NCBI GenBank assembly: GCA_964642315.1
Contig: CAZXOG010000002.1
Coordinates: forward strand, 1-64,000
Origin: JAGVDM01 sp964642315
GTDB taxonomy: Bacteria; Patescibacteriota; Gracilibacteria; Peribacterales; Peribacteraceae
Reading direction: 5' to 3'
DNA length: 64,000 nt
The notes under the pieces are model-generated. The model saw nothing but the letters and a program-made list of their open reading frames with translations, did no database searches and was not told where the DNA came from. Positions 49,457-58,244 of the stretch are shown here, piece by piece. The translations under genes and the position numbers were made by a program. Numbering within the stretch: the stretch's first letter is position 1; each line of letters opens with the position of its first letter.

Positions 49457-50767
49457 CTACAGCGCGTTGAGTTGCCCCTTTGCCTCGGTAAGGAAGGGGT
49501 CGAGGGAGACAGCTTTCTCGTAGGCTGCGCGCGCTCCTTCTGCATCTCCTGTTTTCCTCAGCATGTCCCCGAGCAGTGCGTGCGCGCGCCCGAGGTCCGG
49601 GAACCGCTCGACCGCGGCCTTTGCGGCGAGCACAGCGCGCTCGTTCTCCCCGAGGGCCAGACTCGTTTCCGCGAGCCCCTCGAACATGTCGAACGTCGCG
49701 TTCTCTGCCTGTACGAGGATGGCGTACTGCTCGAGTGCGAGCGTGCCCTTCCCCGCGCGGAGTGCCTGCGTGGCAAGTTCCTTGCGCACTTCCGCCGCGG
49801 GTTCAAAACCGTTGGCAATGGCGTACTCCAGGAACGTGATCGCGTTCGCGGGATCTTCCGCCGCGCCGTACGCGCGGCCGAGAAAGTACTGCGTTTCCGG
49901 TTTTTGCGGGTCGATTTGGTACGCTTGCTCGAGCGAGAGGATCGCCTGCTGCGGCCTTTCGGTCGCGAGTTCACAGTATCCCTGCACGATCCATGCGTCG
50001 CGGTAGTCGCTCTGCTGTTGCGTTACCTGCGTGAGGAGCGGCAATGCCAGCTCGCATTCCTGCACTTGGGCGAGTGCGCGAGAGAGGAGCGTGACCAGGT
50101 GGATCTCCGGGCTCTCGGGGAAGAGGGCGTACTCGTCGTACGCGGCCTGGAGCGTGCGGGCGTTGGCACGAAGCGACGGTTCCCAGCCGTTCACGACGGC
50201 GGCGAGTTCCTGCACTGCCCGTTCGTGATTGCCTTCCACGATGCCGAGGAGTGCGAGACCGTAATGTTTCTGCGGGGATTCCTCGGCGCTCTCGAGGAGC
50301 GTGCGAGCCTTCACAAGCTCGCCGGTGCGCAAGTGCACGATGCTCTCGAGGAGCAGGAGGTCTTCCGGCTTCGCCCCGTCGCTCTTCATCCGCTTGATCG
50401 TCGCACGTGCACCTTCCGTATCTCGCCGCTGCAGCTGCGCCTGCGCGAGTTTGCGCAGGGCAGGCAGCTCGCCGCCGGCTTCCACGGCGAGCTCGTATTC
50501 ATGCTGTGCTTCTGTCCATTCCCCTTGCAGCGCGAGCAGGTCTCCTTGCCGCAGGTGCGCGATGGCAGCATCCCCCTGCAGGAGCGGATCGGTGTTCTGG
50601 ATAGCCGGTTGCAGGCGCGCCTGCACCGAGGACGCCGTACCGTTCTCCGTGCCGCGCTGGATCACGCGGGCGGATTGCGCGAGCTGCAGCCAGAGAAATC
50701 CAATGAGCGCTCCCGCGCAGAGGAGAGCGAGCACGATGGGGGCGAGCACCCGGGCTGGGATCTTCAT
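49457..50767 (-). CDS. Membrane-anchored TPR repeat protein
   Basis: 436 residues: an N-terminal membrane anchor (VLAPIVLALLCAGALIGFLWLQL) followed by about ten tetratricopeptide-like helix pairs, for example DLLALQGEWTEAQHEYELAVEAGG, ETQYFLGRAYGAAEDPANAITFLEYAIANG and HALLGDMLRKTGDAEGARAAYEKAVSLDP. A scaffold for protein contacts outside the membrane is likely; partners are unknown. ATG 50767 chosen, TAGGCT 9 nt upstream. Its stop is 3 nt from the convergent carbamoyltransferase stop. Confidence 0.8.
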   Translation of the reverse strand: MKIPARVLAPIVLALLCAGALIGFLWLQLAQSARVIQRGTENGTASSVQARLQPAIQNTDPLLQGDAAIAHLRQGDLLALQGEWTEAQHEYELAVEAGGELPALRKLAQAQLQRRDTEGARATIKRMKSDGAKPEDLLLLESIVHLRTGELVKARTLLESAEESPQKHYGLALLGIVEGNHERAVQELAAVVNGWEPSLRANARTLQAAYDEYALFPESPEIHLVTLLSRALAQVQECELALPLLTQVTQQQSDYRDAWIVQGYCELATERPQQAILSLEQAYQIDPQKPETQYFLGRAYGAAEDPANAITFLEYAIANGFEPAAEVRKELATQALRAGKGTLALEQYAILVQAENATFDMFEGLAETSLALGENERAVLAAKAAVERFPDLGRAHALLGDMLRKTGDAEGARAAYEKAVSLDPFLTEAKGQLNAL

Positions 50768-50832
50768 CGGAGGCACAGCCTAGCAGCACTCGCTCGGTTC
50801 CAGCCAGCGAGGATTGTTGGCATCACGCGCGC

Positions 50833-51468
50833 TTACTCAGACTTTTTCTTCTTTGTGGTCTTCTCGATCGAAGGGCTGAGTTCGCCGTCTTCTGCGGCGC
50901 TTACAGCGCCATCCATGGATGCGCGTGCGGCGGCTTCCGCGAGGTGCTTCGGGATCACCGCTTCCACCGCGCCCCAGGAAACGTCGCCATCTTTCGGCAG
51001 GAGAATCGTCACCTGGTCGCCCACTTCGGCGCGGTAGAACGTCACCGAAGCGAGGAGCACGCGGTAGGCCTTGCCTTCCGCGAGCACTTTGTACTGGCCG
51101 TCCTCCTGGATGAGGACGCCAACGATGCTGCGCCGCGGCACGGGTGCGATCTGCTTGTAGATGAATTTCCCTTCATCCGTGATGGTGAGTTTCATCCCGT
51201 CACCTTCCACCAGCTTGCTCTTGCTCGCGTAGTTGGCCGGGACGGGGTAGGTCTGGCCGTTGGCATCCACCATGTTCTGGCCGTCGAAGATGCCCTCCAC
51301 TGTCCGGCCGCTCACCGGCCCGGCATCCATGCGCTGCGCCCTCGTCACGAGGCGCTCGCGGGAGCTATCGCTCACGCCGGTCATCTCGCGCAGGAGCGAA
51401 TTCGCCGTTTTGAGTGATGCCTGAGCGGACTCGAGGAGTTCCTGGATCTGGAGGAGAGTGTCGGACAT
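50833..51468 (-). CDS. Conserved hypothetical protein with C-terminal beta domain, 211 aa
   Basis: An N-terminal coiled coil (LLQIQELLESAQASLKTANSLL) is followed by a beta-rich domain with VEGIFDGQNMVDANGQTYPV, SKSKLVEGDGMKLTITDEG and KDGDVSWGAVEAVIP, and a Lys-rich tail. I have a sense of this architecture as common in CPR genomes but cannot name a family or function. The start is preceded by ACCACCACCATCACC. It follows the kinase gene by 15 nt. Confidence 0.6.
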   Translation of the reverse strand: MSDTLLQIQELLESAQASLKTANSLLREMTGVSDSSRERLVTRAQRMDAGPVSGRTVEGIFDGQNMVDANGQTYPVPANYASKSKLVEGDGMKLTITDEGKFIYKQIAPVPRRSIVGVLIQEDGQYKVLAEGKAYRVLLASVTFYRAEVGDQVTILLPKDGDVSWGAVEAVIPKHLAEAAARASMDGAVSAAEDGELSPSIEKTTKKKKSE

Positions 51469-51483
51469 GGTGATGGTGGTGGT

Positions 51484-52485
51484 TTACGCCAGTGGGGAAA
51501 CCGCAACTTCGAGGGGCGTTCTGCTCAATTGTTCCTTCATCTGAGTTTCTGTGAGGAGCCCCGCTTGTGCGCCGAGTGCACTGACGACACTCGCTGCGTT
51601 TATCGTACCAGCGCGCAGCGCTGTTGGCAAGTTTTGTCCGCACACGAGTGCCCATGTCATGCCCGTGCCGAACGCGTCCCCGGCGCCGGTGGTATCGATC
51701 ACGTCGGTCTTCGGCACAACCGGGCAGTGGTAGAGCTTCGCGCCGTCCGTTGCCGCCGCGCCGTTCCCGCCGTCGGTGACACAGACGATTTTTGCGCCGC
51801 ACTTGTGCAGTATTGCGAGTGCCTCTTCCGTGCCGCTGCATCCTGTGAAGCGAAGTGCTTCCTCCTTATTGAGGAGCAGGAGGTCGGTCTGTGCGAGGAG
51901 CTGCGCGATGTATTCCTCCTGTATTCCCGCATCGATCTGACACCCGCCTGGATTCCAGCTAAAGCGGATGCCGCTGTCTTTGGTGAGGATATCCACGATG
52001 TCATCCTGGATGACGCAAGAATTCTCCTGGATGTGGTTCAGGAACACCCAGTCCATGTCCCGCACGGCTTCCCGGTTGAACGTGGCGTCGTGCAGGTGCT
52101 CATTGGCCCCCGGCTCGTAGAGGATGGTGCGTTCCCCGCTGCTTGCGGAGAGGATGATCGAGAAGCTCGACACCTCGTTCTCCACGATGGTGGCGCAGCG
52201 CGTATCCACTCCTTCGCGCTGAAAGTTCGCGAGGAGCTTCTGCCCCCACTGGTCATCCGCCAGCACGCCGCAGAATTTGGCATCGCAGCCGAGGCGGGCG
52301 AGGCCTACTGCGGTGTTCGAGGCGCCGCCGCCGCAAGTCTCCACCACATTCTGCACGCGGATTTTCTCGCCAAGCGGAAGATTGAACACTTTCTTTCCGT
52401 CCACCGTTCGCACGACATCCGATCCCGTCTGAACGAAGAGATCGTACGTGGCTCCGCCGATCGATATCGTGCGCTTCCTCGGCAT
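51484..52485 (-). CDS. PfkB-family carbohydrate/nucleoside kinase
   Basis: A 333-residue ribokinase-like kinase. GGGASNTAVGLARLG (substrate-binding lid region), NPGGCQIDAG, NKEEALRFTG and the anion-hole signature DTTGAGDAFGTGMTW with its catalytic Asp are present. Sugar versus nucleoside substrate cannot be decided from sequence. It starts 7 nt downstream of the large surface protein gene and is probably co-transcribed with it and the following hypothetical gene. Confidence 0.88.
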   Translation of the reverse strand: MPRKRTISIGGATYDLFVQTGSDVVRTVDGKKVFNLPLGEKIRVQNVVETCGGGASNTAVGLARLGCDAKFCGVLADDQWGQKLLANFQREGVDTRCATIVENEVSSFSIILSASSGERTILYEPGANEHLHDATFNREAVRDMDWVFLNHIQENSCVIQDDIVDILTKDSGIRFSWNPGGCQIDAGIQEEYIAQLLAQTDLLLLNKEEALRFTGCSGTEEALAILHKCGAKIVCVTDGGNGAAATDGAKLYHCPVVPKTDVIDTTGAGDAFGTGMTWALVCGQNLPTALRAGTINAASVVSALGAQAGLLTETQMKEQLSRTPLEVAVSPLA

Positions 52486-52492
52486 GGTCGCG

Positions 52493-54964
52493 TCACGGAA
52501 TGTTCAGGTTGTTCCCGTTCGCCGTGCCAGTGTACTGCTGCTGCATCCTGCGGAGGAACACGTCGGTTGTCCGGATGGACTGGCGTCGCTGGTGCAGGAA
52601 CCATCCGCATCCCACGATGGCAGCAATGCCGATCCACCATGCGAGGTGGGGAATGCCCGTGGTCGGCTGGCTCGGCGCGCCGCCGTGCGTGCTGATCGGC
52701 GGCACGGGATCCTGCACGACCGCGCTCTCGAGTCCCGGCGGAATGGGGTCAGCCGGGCCCGGCTGGAATCCGCCGAACTGCGATGTCGGCGTGCCGTCGG
52801 CTTCCGCCGCGAAGTCCCGCAGGATTTCCCCGGTCGTCGTTACCGGCGTGAGGCGGATAAAGTACATCACGTCGTTCAAGAGGTCGCGCATCGCGTACGT
52901 CGTCAGATCACCGTTAATTGTGCGCTCTTCTGTGAGGTTGCTCTGCTCGATGCCGTACTCGAGGAGGTAGCTTGCGAGCGGCAGGTCGTCTCCGAGGTCA
53001 GTCCACTCCAGCGTGAGGCTGGTGTTGCCGGGTGTCACGGTGATCGTGAGGCCGAGGATTGTTACTTGGATGATTTCGCTCTTCTGCTCGCTCTCCAGAT
53101 CCCCGCGCCTCGCCGTGACCGCGAAGGAGTAGGCCTTGCCTGGCTTGAGCCCCGCGATGGTCGCTGCCGTTGTGTTGGCGTCCGTTTCCAGCGTGTGCCC
53201 GAAGTCCGTGGCACTCTCTCCCACGTAGATCCGGTATCCGTCGATAGGATCGTCGCCCTCTTCCAGTTCCACCGGATCCCATTGCAAGAATGCCGCGCTC
53301 GGTTTGGCCTCTCCACTGACGTTCTGAACCTGCGGCAGCCCCTTGCTGCGCACCTCAATAGTGCTCACGATCTCGCGTTCGTTGCCCGCGATGTCCGTCG
53401 CGCGCAGTACGGGCTGGTACGTGCCCTGGTCCGCGAATGCGAAGAGGAGCTGGTACGTTCCGGACGCGGTGAGTACCGGTGCGAGCGGATAGGCTTCTCC
53501 CTCGACTTCCAGAGCCACGGTCGCGATGCCTCTGCCATTATCCTTCGTTTCCACCAGCACGAGCACGTCTTCCCCTTCCACAGGGCTGCTCGGCGTGTAG
53601 GTGAATTTGAGGATCTGTGGGGGTTCGCGGTCCAGGCGGATGCGCAGGTTTCCGGAGTCGTTCCGTCCCGACTCGTCCCGCACGCGGAGCGTGTGGTCCA
53701 CCTGGTCGGAATTCAGCGCAATTGCAATGGAGAACTTCCCCTCTGCATCGGATTCTCCGTACGCGTCTTCCTGTCCGCCGGTCACGATGAGGTTCACGAA
53801 CGGCTGCGCCGTTCCCTCCACCGTGATGTTCGTGTCGTTTACCATGCTGTCCTGCTCGGGGCTTACGATGGTGATTGTTTGCTGCGTTTGGGTTTGCACG
53901 TCCCCCGTGACCATCACTGATGTCTGGCCGCTCACCCCCGGGTTCCGGCTGTCCTGCGCGTAGATCACCTGCTCGCCCGGCGTCGCGAAGCGCAAACCGA
54001 GCACGAGCGTCTTGCGGCCGAGATCCGAACCGCGGAACGTCACTTCCCCGAAGCTCGGGAGAATGGCATTCGGGTCCGTCGAGGCGAGTTCCACCGTTCC
54101 GGTGTAGTCCTCCACGATGTTGCCGTTCCGATCGATGGCGGTGATCGTGAGGTTCTCGTCGACGTTCACCTTCATCTGTCGTGGGGCATCCACCACGAAG
54201 CTCTCCACCACGTCGAAACTGCCCACCTGCCCGTAGAGGGCGCGGCCAGCGACGCTCCCGATGAGCTGATTACCGTAGTACTCCTGCTGTACAGGAGCAT
54301 AGCCGTACACCGCCGGGCCGCCGCTCGCGCCGAATGCACGAACAACTTCGAGCGTTGCGGACGCATCGAGCGTATGGCCGCTCAGCAGATCCACGGCGCG
54401 CAGCGTGCGCGTGCCTGCATCGGTTGCTTCCACCATGAACTGCTGCTCGCCGCGGTCATCTGTCTGCTCGCTGAGTGCCGTGATGCTGTCTCCGCTCTCG
54501 CTGGAGATCAGCCGCACCGGGCGGTCGGCGATGGTATTCCCGTAGCGATCCCGGAGGATGACACTGACTGCCGTTTCTTCGCCAGGAGCCGCTGTATCGT
54601 TCTCCGTCTGGATGGTGGATGTGCGGAGATCCACGGTGTCCGGCAGCACGGTGAACGTGGTTTCCGCTGCGATACTGCCTTCCATTTCCAGCGTGACCGC
54701 GTAGACGCCTGCTTCCTCTGTTTCCTGCCCGCGCAGGTGCACGGTTGCGTTGCTGCCGGATCCGCTTGCGATCTCCTGCACGATTTCCCCGCCATAGGGG
54801 GGGAGCACGACGAGCGTCGCCTCCGCCGTGAGTCCCTGTACGGTGATATCCGTGCCGAGACCGGCGACGGAATCCCCCGCGCTGAGCGTTGCCGCGCTCG
54901 CGCAGACCGGGAGGAGGAGCGCTGCGCAGGTGAGGAGAATGGTGTGTGTTTGCCGAGAGATCAT
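52493..54964 (-). CDS. Large exported protein with Ig-like and fibronectin III domains
   Basis: 823 residues with signal peptide (TILLTCAALLLPVCASA). Several beta-sandwich modules follow: invasin/Big-1-like (AVSVILRDRYGNTIADRPVRL; LTITAIDRNGNIVEDYTGTVELAS), a cell-surface Ig module (VEGTAQPFVNLIVTGG), a chitobiase/Ig-type unit (LKFTYTPSSPVEGEDVLVLV) and two fibronectin III repeats (AFLQWDPVELEEG; SLTLEWTDLG). A C-terminal membrane helix (WWIGIAAIVGCGWFL) and basic tail anchor it. Adhesion or envelope structure is likely. TACAAT is 6 nt before the ATG. Confidence 0.85.
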   Translation of the reverse strand: MISRQTHTILLTCAALLLPVCASAATLSAGDSVAGLGTDITVQGLTAEATLVVLPPYGGEIVQEIASGSGSNATVHLRGQETEEAGVYAVTLEMEGSIAAETTFTVLPDTVDLRTSTIQTENDTAAPGEETAVSVILRDRYGNTIADRPVRLISSESGDSITALSEQTDDRGEQQFMVEATDAGTRTLRAVDLLSGHTLDASATLEVVRAFGASGGPAVYGYAPVQQEYYGNQLIGSVAGRALYGQVGSFDVVESFVVDAPRQMKVNVDENLTITAIDRNGNIVEDYTGTVELASTDPNAILPSFGEVTFRGSDLGRKTLVLGLRFATPGEQVIYAQDSRNPGVSGQTSVMVTGDVQTQTQQTITIVSPEQDSMVNDTNITVEGTAQPFVNLIVTGGQEDAYGESDAEGKFSIAIALNSDQVDHTLRVRDESGRNDSGNLRIRLDREPPQILKFTYTPSSPVEGEDVLVLVETKDNGRGIATVALEVEGEAYPLAPVLTASGTYQLLFAFADQGTYQPVLRATDIAGNEREIVSTIEVRSKGLPQVQNVSGEAKPSAAFLQWDPVELEEGDDPIDGYRIYVGESATDFGHTLETDANTTAATIAGLKPGKAYSFAVTARRGDLESEQKSEIIQVTILGLTITVTPGNTSLTLEWTDLGDDLPLASYLLEYGIEQSNLTEERTINGDLTTYAMRDLLNDVMYFIRLTPVTTTGEILRDFAAEADGTPTSQFGGFQPGPADPIPPGLESAVVQDPVPPISTHGGAPSQPTTGIPHLAWWIGIAAIVGCGWFLHQRRQSIRTTDVFLRRMQQQYTGTANGNNLNIP

Positions 54965-55107
54965 CGAAGTATTGTAGCAGTATTCGTGGTTTTGCTCAAT
55001 TCTCCATAGAGATTCTTTGTACTGTTTCCTGTCTTTGTCCAGTTCTCCTCTCTGCGGTGCCGCGTACCCGTTGGCCACTGGAAGTCGGCCGGGGTACAAT
55101 CGTTTCC

Positions 55108-55680
55108 ATGCGACGCGCGTGGCTTGCTCTGGGTATTGCCCTGATGGTTGCGGGATGCAGCGGCAGCGGTGGCACTGCGGCGCAGTGCGACAAACAGTAC
55201 TGGGATCCAGCGGAATCCATTGGGCTCTGCATTCCGCAGAAGTGGGGGGTCGTTGACCGCGAAACACTTCGCCAGCGCGGCGTTCCCGACGATACGATCG
55301 TTGCCTTCCAGGCTGAGGACGCCGTTTCAGGACACTTTCCCACTGTGACGGTGACGAAGGAAATTCTGGAACAGGGGGCGACTGCCGAAGCGTACAGCGA
55401 AGCGAGCGTCCGTTCCGTTACGGTGCTGCCGGGGTACGCGCTCATCGAGAGCACGCCGGTTACGGTGGCAGGGGAAGCTGTCCGCTTGCATGTCTTCACC
55501 GCGCAGCCCATTGCCGATGAGCCTGTGCGGAGGTTCTACCAGGTCGGCATTGCGCGGCAGAACATGGGGTACGCAGTCACTGCCACGGCTCCGGTTTCCG
55601 TTTCCGATAGTTTGGAGCAGGAGCTCTTTCTTATCCTCCAGAGCGTGACGTTCTCCTCGGAGGAGGAGGCGGAGGCGTGA
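55108..55680 (+). CDS. Lipoprotein, 190 aa
   Basis: Signal peptide MRRAWLALGIALMVAGC with lipobox VAGC. The mature part is a compact alpha/beta domain (SIGLCIPQKWGVVD, FPTVTVTKEIL, LPGYALIESTPVTVAG) similar in feel to PsbP/Mog1-like lipoproteins, but no firm family call is possible. TACAAT (55095-55100) is 7 nt before the ATG. Divergent from the large surface protein; the two promoters share a 143-nt interval. Confidence 0.75.
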   Translation: MRRAWLALGIALMVAGCSGSGGTAAQCDKQYWDPAESIGLCIPQKWGVVDRETLRQRGVPDDTIVAFQAEDAVSGHFPTVTVTKEILEQGATAEAYSEASVRSVTVLPGYALIESTPVTVAGEAVRLHVFTAQPIADEPVRRFYQVGIARQNMGYAVTATAPVSVSDSLEQELFLILQSVTFSSEEEAEA

Positions 55681-55816
55681 CTTCCCCCCTTTTTCTTTGT
55701 CTGCCCGACAAAGAAAACGTACCGCGTGCCAAAGCCTTTTCGCTTGCCCCTTCACCCCCCGTGTAGGGAAAAGAGAGCTCATGAGAGAAAAATCGTAGGT
55801 TTGTCTCTCATATTCC

Positions 55817-55892
55817 TTGGAGGTGCCGGTGGGAATCGAACCCACGAGTGAGGGTTTTGCAGACCCTTGCCTTACCACTTGGCTACGGCACC
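55817..55892 (-). tRNA. tRNA-Cys (GCA)
   Basis: The minus strand gives a complete cloverleaf: acceptor GGTGCCG/CGGCACC, D-arm, anticodon loop CTGCAAA (anticodon GCA, Cys), T-arm GTGGGTTCGATTCCCAC, discriminator T and an encoded CCA. An inverted repeat ATGAGAGA/TCTCTCAT lies about 20 nt past its 3' end. Confidence 0.95.
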
Positions 55893-55959
55893 GCTGACCG
55901 CGGTGAGCATAGGCAAACTCGTCCGTTCTGGAAAGGGCGATATCCCTACTCTTTTCTCC

Positions 55960-57216
55960 TCATGACGCGTTGAACACGAGCGCTTCCGGCGCGAAGATCA
56001 GGAGCATCCCGAGGATATACATGAGGAAACCACCGAAGATCAACGTGAACCGCGCGTACTTCTTCGTAAGGCCGCTCGCGTGCAGCGTGAGTACCGCAAT
56101 TGCGAAGATCACGATGTCATCCAACATATAGAGCAGGATGTAGAGCGCCATGTATCCGTAGCGGGCCAGGTGGCTCACGCTGTTGAATGCGAGGATCTGC
56201 GTGAACACGGCCGGGAGCCCCGCCGTGCACACGAGCTCGATCATGTTCACGGAGACGGCGAGCACCGCGACTCCCAGGATCATCAAAGGCCATGCAGTGA
56301 TGTGCAGGATCGCGCGCATGCGGTCGATCGTGCGGCGGCGCTGGTCCATATCGGTCACCTGGCAGGCATTCGGATCCTTTCCGAATGCCTCGTAGAGGTA
56401 GAACCCGCCTCCGCCGATCGCGACGAGGCCGATGATTTTCTGCACCCACACGTTGTAACCGATGATCAGGAACGCGTTGAGCCAGGCGGCGATGAAGAGG
56501 TAGTACACAACCCCGCTTACGAGGAGGAACGTTCCGCCGATTGCCCATACCTTACGCATGTCCTTCGTATTGATGAGCAGCGTGAGCAGTGTGATGAGCA
56601 CCCACATTGCGCACGGGTTGAAGCCATCGAGGAACCCGAGGAGGATGGAGAGCATGGGGAGCGAGAGGAGCGTGAGATCCACTTCTCCGAGGATCGGCAA
56701 ATTGAAGACGAACTGGTCGAGATCCGTCTCGCAGCCTTCTGTGCAGATGCCCTCCGCAGTTTCCACTTTTGCATTCTGTTCCGACGCGAGGAATGCCTGG
56801 AACGGCATGCATCCTTCCCCGGAATTCCGGCAGGTGGTGAGGAGGAATGTGAGCAGTTGCCCGGTTGTTTCGTCATCTTTGTACCCTTGCACTACGCGGC
56901 CGTTGATATAGATCGTCGGTACCCCCTGCTGCAGGGATGGCGCGTGTTTCTGGAGATCCGCGAAGAGCTTCTGGCTCTCTGGCGTGGAAATCTCGTGGTA
57001 CTGCACGTTCCATTCCTGCGCCGCTGCGAATGCCTCGAAAGCGGCGCAGTGGGGGCACTGGTTGCTCACGAACGCGACGATCGCAGCATCCTCCGCTGCC
57101 GGGGGGGTCGCTGGTACCGTGCCCGCTCCGTCAAACGCGCGCCGGGGGAAGAGTATTCCCAGGACGATCACGGGGATGAATGCGATGAGGAGCGAGAGGA
57201 TGAGGCGTTTATTCAT
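55960..57216 (-). CDS. Glutaredoxin/thioredoxin-like domain fused to a CcdA/DsbD-type membrane domain
   Basis: A 418-residue membrane protein. After an N-terminal anchor, an extracytoplasmic thioredoxin-fold domain carries the active site C54-P-H-C57 (FVSNQCPHCAAF) and the cis-Pro region QGVPTIYING. A second Cys pair lies in the linker (ICTEGC), then a six-helix DsbD/CcdA transporter with LDGFNPCAMWVL and VCTAGLPAVF, each bearing the conserved Cys of the electron relay. Likely moves reducing equivalents across the membrane to extracellular thiols. TAGAAT is 8 nt before the ATG. Confidence 0.85.
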   Translation of the reverse strand: MNKRLILSLLIAFIPVIVLGILFPRRAFDGAGTVPATPPAAEDAAIVAFVSNQCPHCAAFEAFAAAQEWNVQYHEISTPESQKLFADLQKHAPSLQQGVPTIYINGRVVQGYKDDETTGQLLTFLLTTCRNSGEGCMPFQAFLASEQNAKVETAEGICTEGCETDLDQFVFNLPILGEVDLTLLSLPMLSILLGFLDGFNPCAMWVLITLLTLLINTKDMRKVWAIGGTFLLVSGVVYYLFIAAWLNAFLIIGYNVWVQKIIGLVAIGGGGFYLYEAFGKDPNACQVTDMDQRRRTIDRMRAILHITAWPLMILGVAVLAVSVNMIELVCTAGLPAVFTQILAFNSVSHLARYGYMALYILLYMLDDIVIFAIAVLTLHASGLTKKYARFTLIFGGFLMYILGMLLIFAPEALVFNAS

Positions 57217-57334
57217 GCCGGGAGATTCTACCCGAATGCCGGCCGCAGGACAGATTTTTTACCGCAAAGTGCTGTGTATCATCCAATGTCCGGATTCCTT
57301 GACGCGGGGGGCGGGAGTGCTAGGTTCATGCACA

Positions 57335-58162
57335 ATGCATGCTGCCCCTGCTTCCATGCCGGCATGTATCGGGTCTGCGCCCTGTGCGGTCTCTGCTGAA
57401 AAAGAGCCCATGGTTTCCCGCGAGACTGTATGCGGAGAGGTGGAGCAGATCGCACGTTCGTTCGATGACGAGGCTCTCTCCCGCGTCGCGGGTGCCCGCG
57501 AATGTTTCGCGCAGCTCGCGGCGTACGCGAGAGACCACATGCTGCCGGCGGGCCAGGAGTATTCCCAGGCGGATGTGCAAATGCTCCTCGACGTGTTCCG
57601 CACATTCCTCGGCACCATTCACGACGTGTACGCCGACGTGCAGGCGTATGAGGAGCAATCGCTTTTCCTCTTCGCGGGGCGCCTTGCCGTGGATGAATTT
57701 GCGAGTCTGCTCCAGAAACACATCGTGAATGCCGATGCCGCGAGGTCCATCTGCCACGTGTTTCACCGCCGCATCAACAATGCGTACAAAGTCCCGCGGT
57801 CGCGGGAACCAGATTCTGGGGGCACGGCGCGCACGCAGTGCGAGCATATCCGGAGCGTGGTGGCGCAGTGTTTCGAGGGGCACCGTTGGCCGTTCTACCT
57901 TGCGGAATGCGCCGAACTCGCTGCGGATCATGCGCAGGAAGAAATGGATGTATGGGCGCGCGTTGCCAACGGTGACGCATGGCCTGCCGCGGATCGTTTG
58001 CGTGCGGCGCTCGCGCATGCGGAGCGCTTGCTCCTGCGGGCGCAGGAAGCATCTCCCGCCGCTGAGCGGAATGGGGGGATCGAACACCGTATTGAGCGCG
58101 TCCGGTCGTATCTCCGGGAAACGAATGGGCGCCTCTTACGGCTGGTAGGAGAAGCTGTGTGA
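57335..58162 (+). CDS. Hypothetical helical protein, 275 aa
   Basis: The product is helical and soluble (VRSYLRETNGRLLRLVG, CHVFHRRINNAYKV, LYLAEC-like segments), rich in Ala, His and Cys but without a recognised domain. Two starts are possible: ATG 57335 with TAGGTT 8 nt upstream, giving a Cys/Ala-rich extension, or ATG 57410, which begins at the clearly protein-like EVEQIARSFDDEAL region. The promoter spacing favours 57335, composition favours 57410. No function suggested by neighbours. Confidence 0.5.
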   Translation: MHAAPASMPACIGSAPCAVSAEKEPMVSRETVCGEVEQIARSFDDEALSRVAGARECFAQLAAYARDHMLPAGQEYSQADVQMLLDVFRTFLGTIHDVYADVQAYEEQSLFLFAGRLAVDEFASLLQKHIVNADAARSICHVFHRRINNAYKVPRSREPDSGGTARTQCEHIRSVVAQCFEGHRWPFYLAECAELAADHAQEEMDVWARVANGDAWPAADRLRAALAHAERLLLRAQEASPAAERNGGIEHRIERVRSYLRETNGRLLRLVGEAV

Positions 58163-58244
58163 AGATCCCGGCTGTTTCGCCGTGCGGCGTGATCTTGCTT
58201 CGCAGGATTTTTCATGTACAATCGCCGAAATACCATCACTCCGC

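Noticed and set aside
55690..55717. Terminator after the lipoprotein gene
   Set aside because: CTTTGTC/GACAAAG with flanking T and A forms a strong hairpin but neither strand has the U-run directly after the stem, so it is only an inverted repeat.
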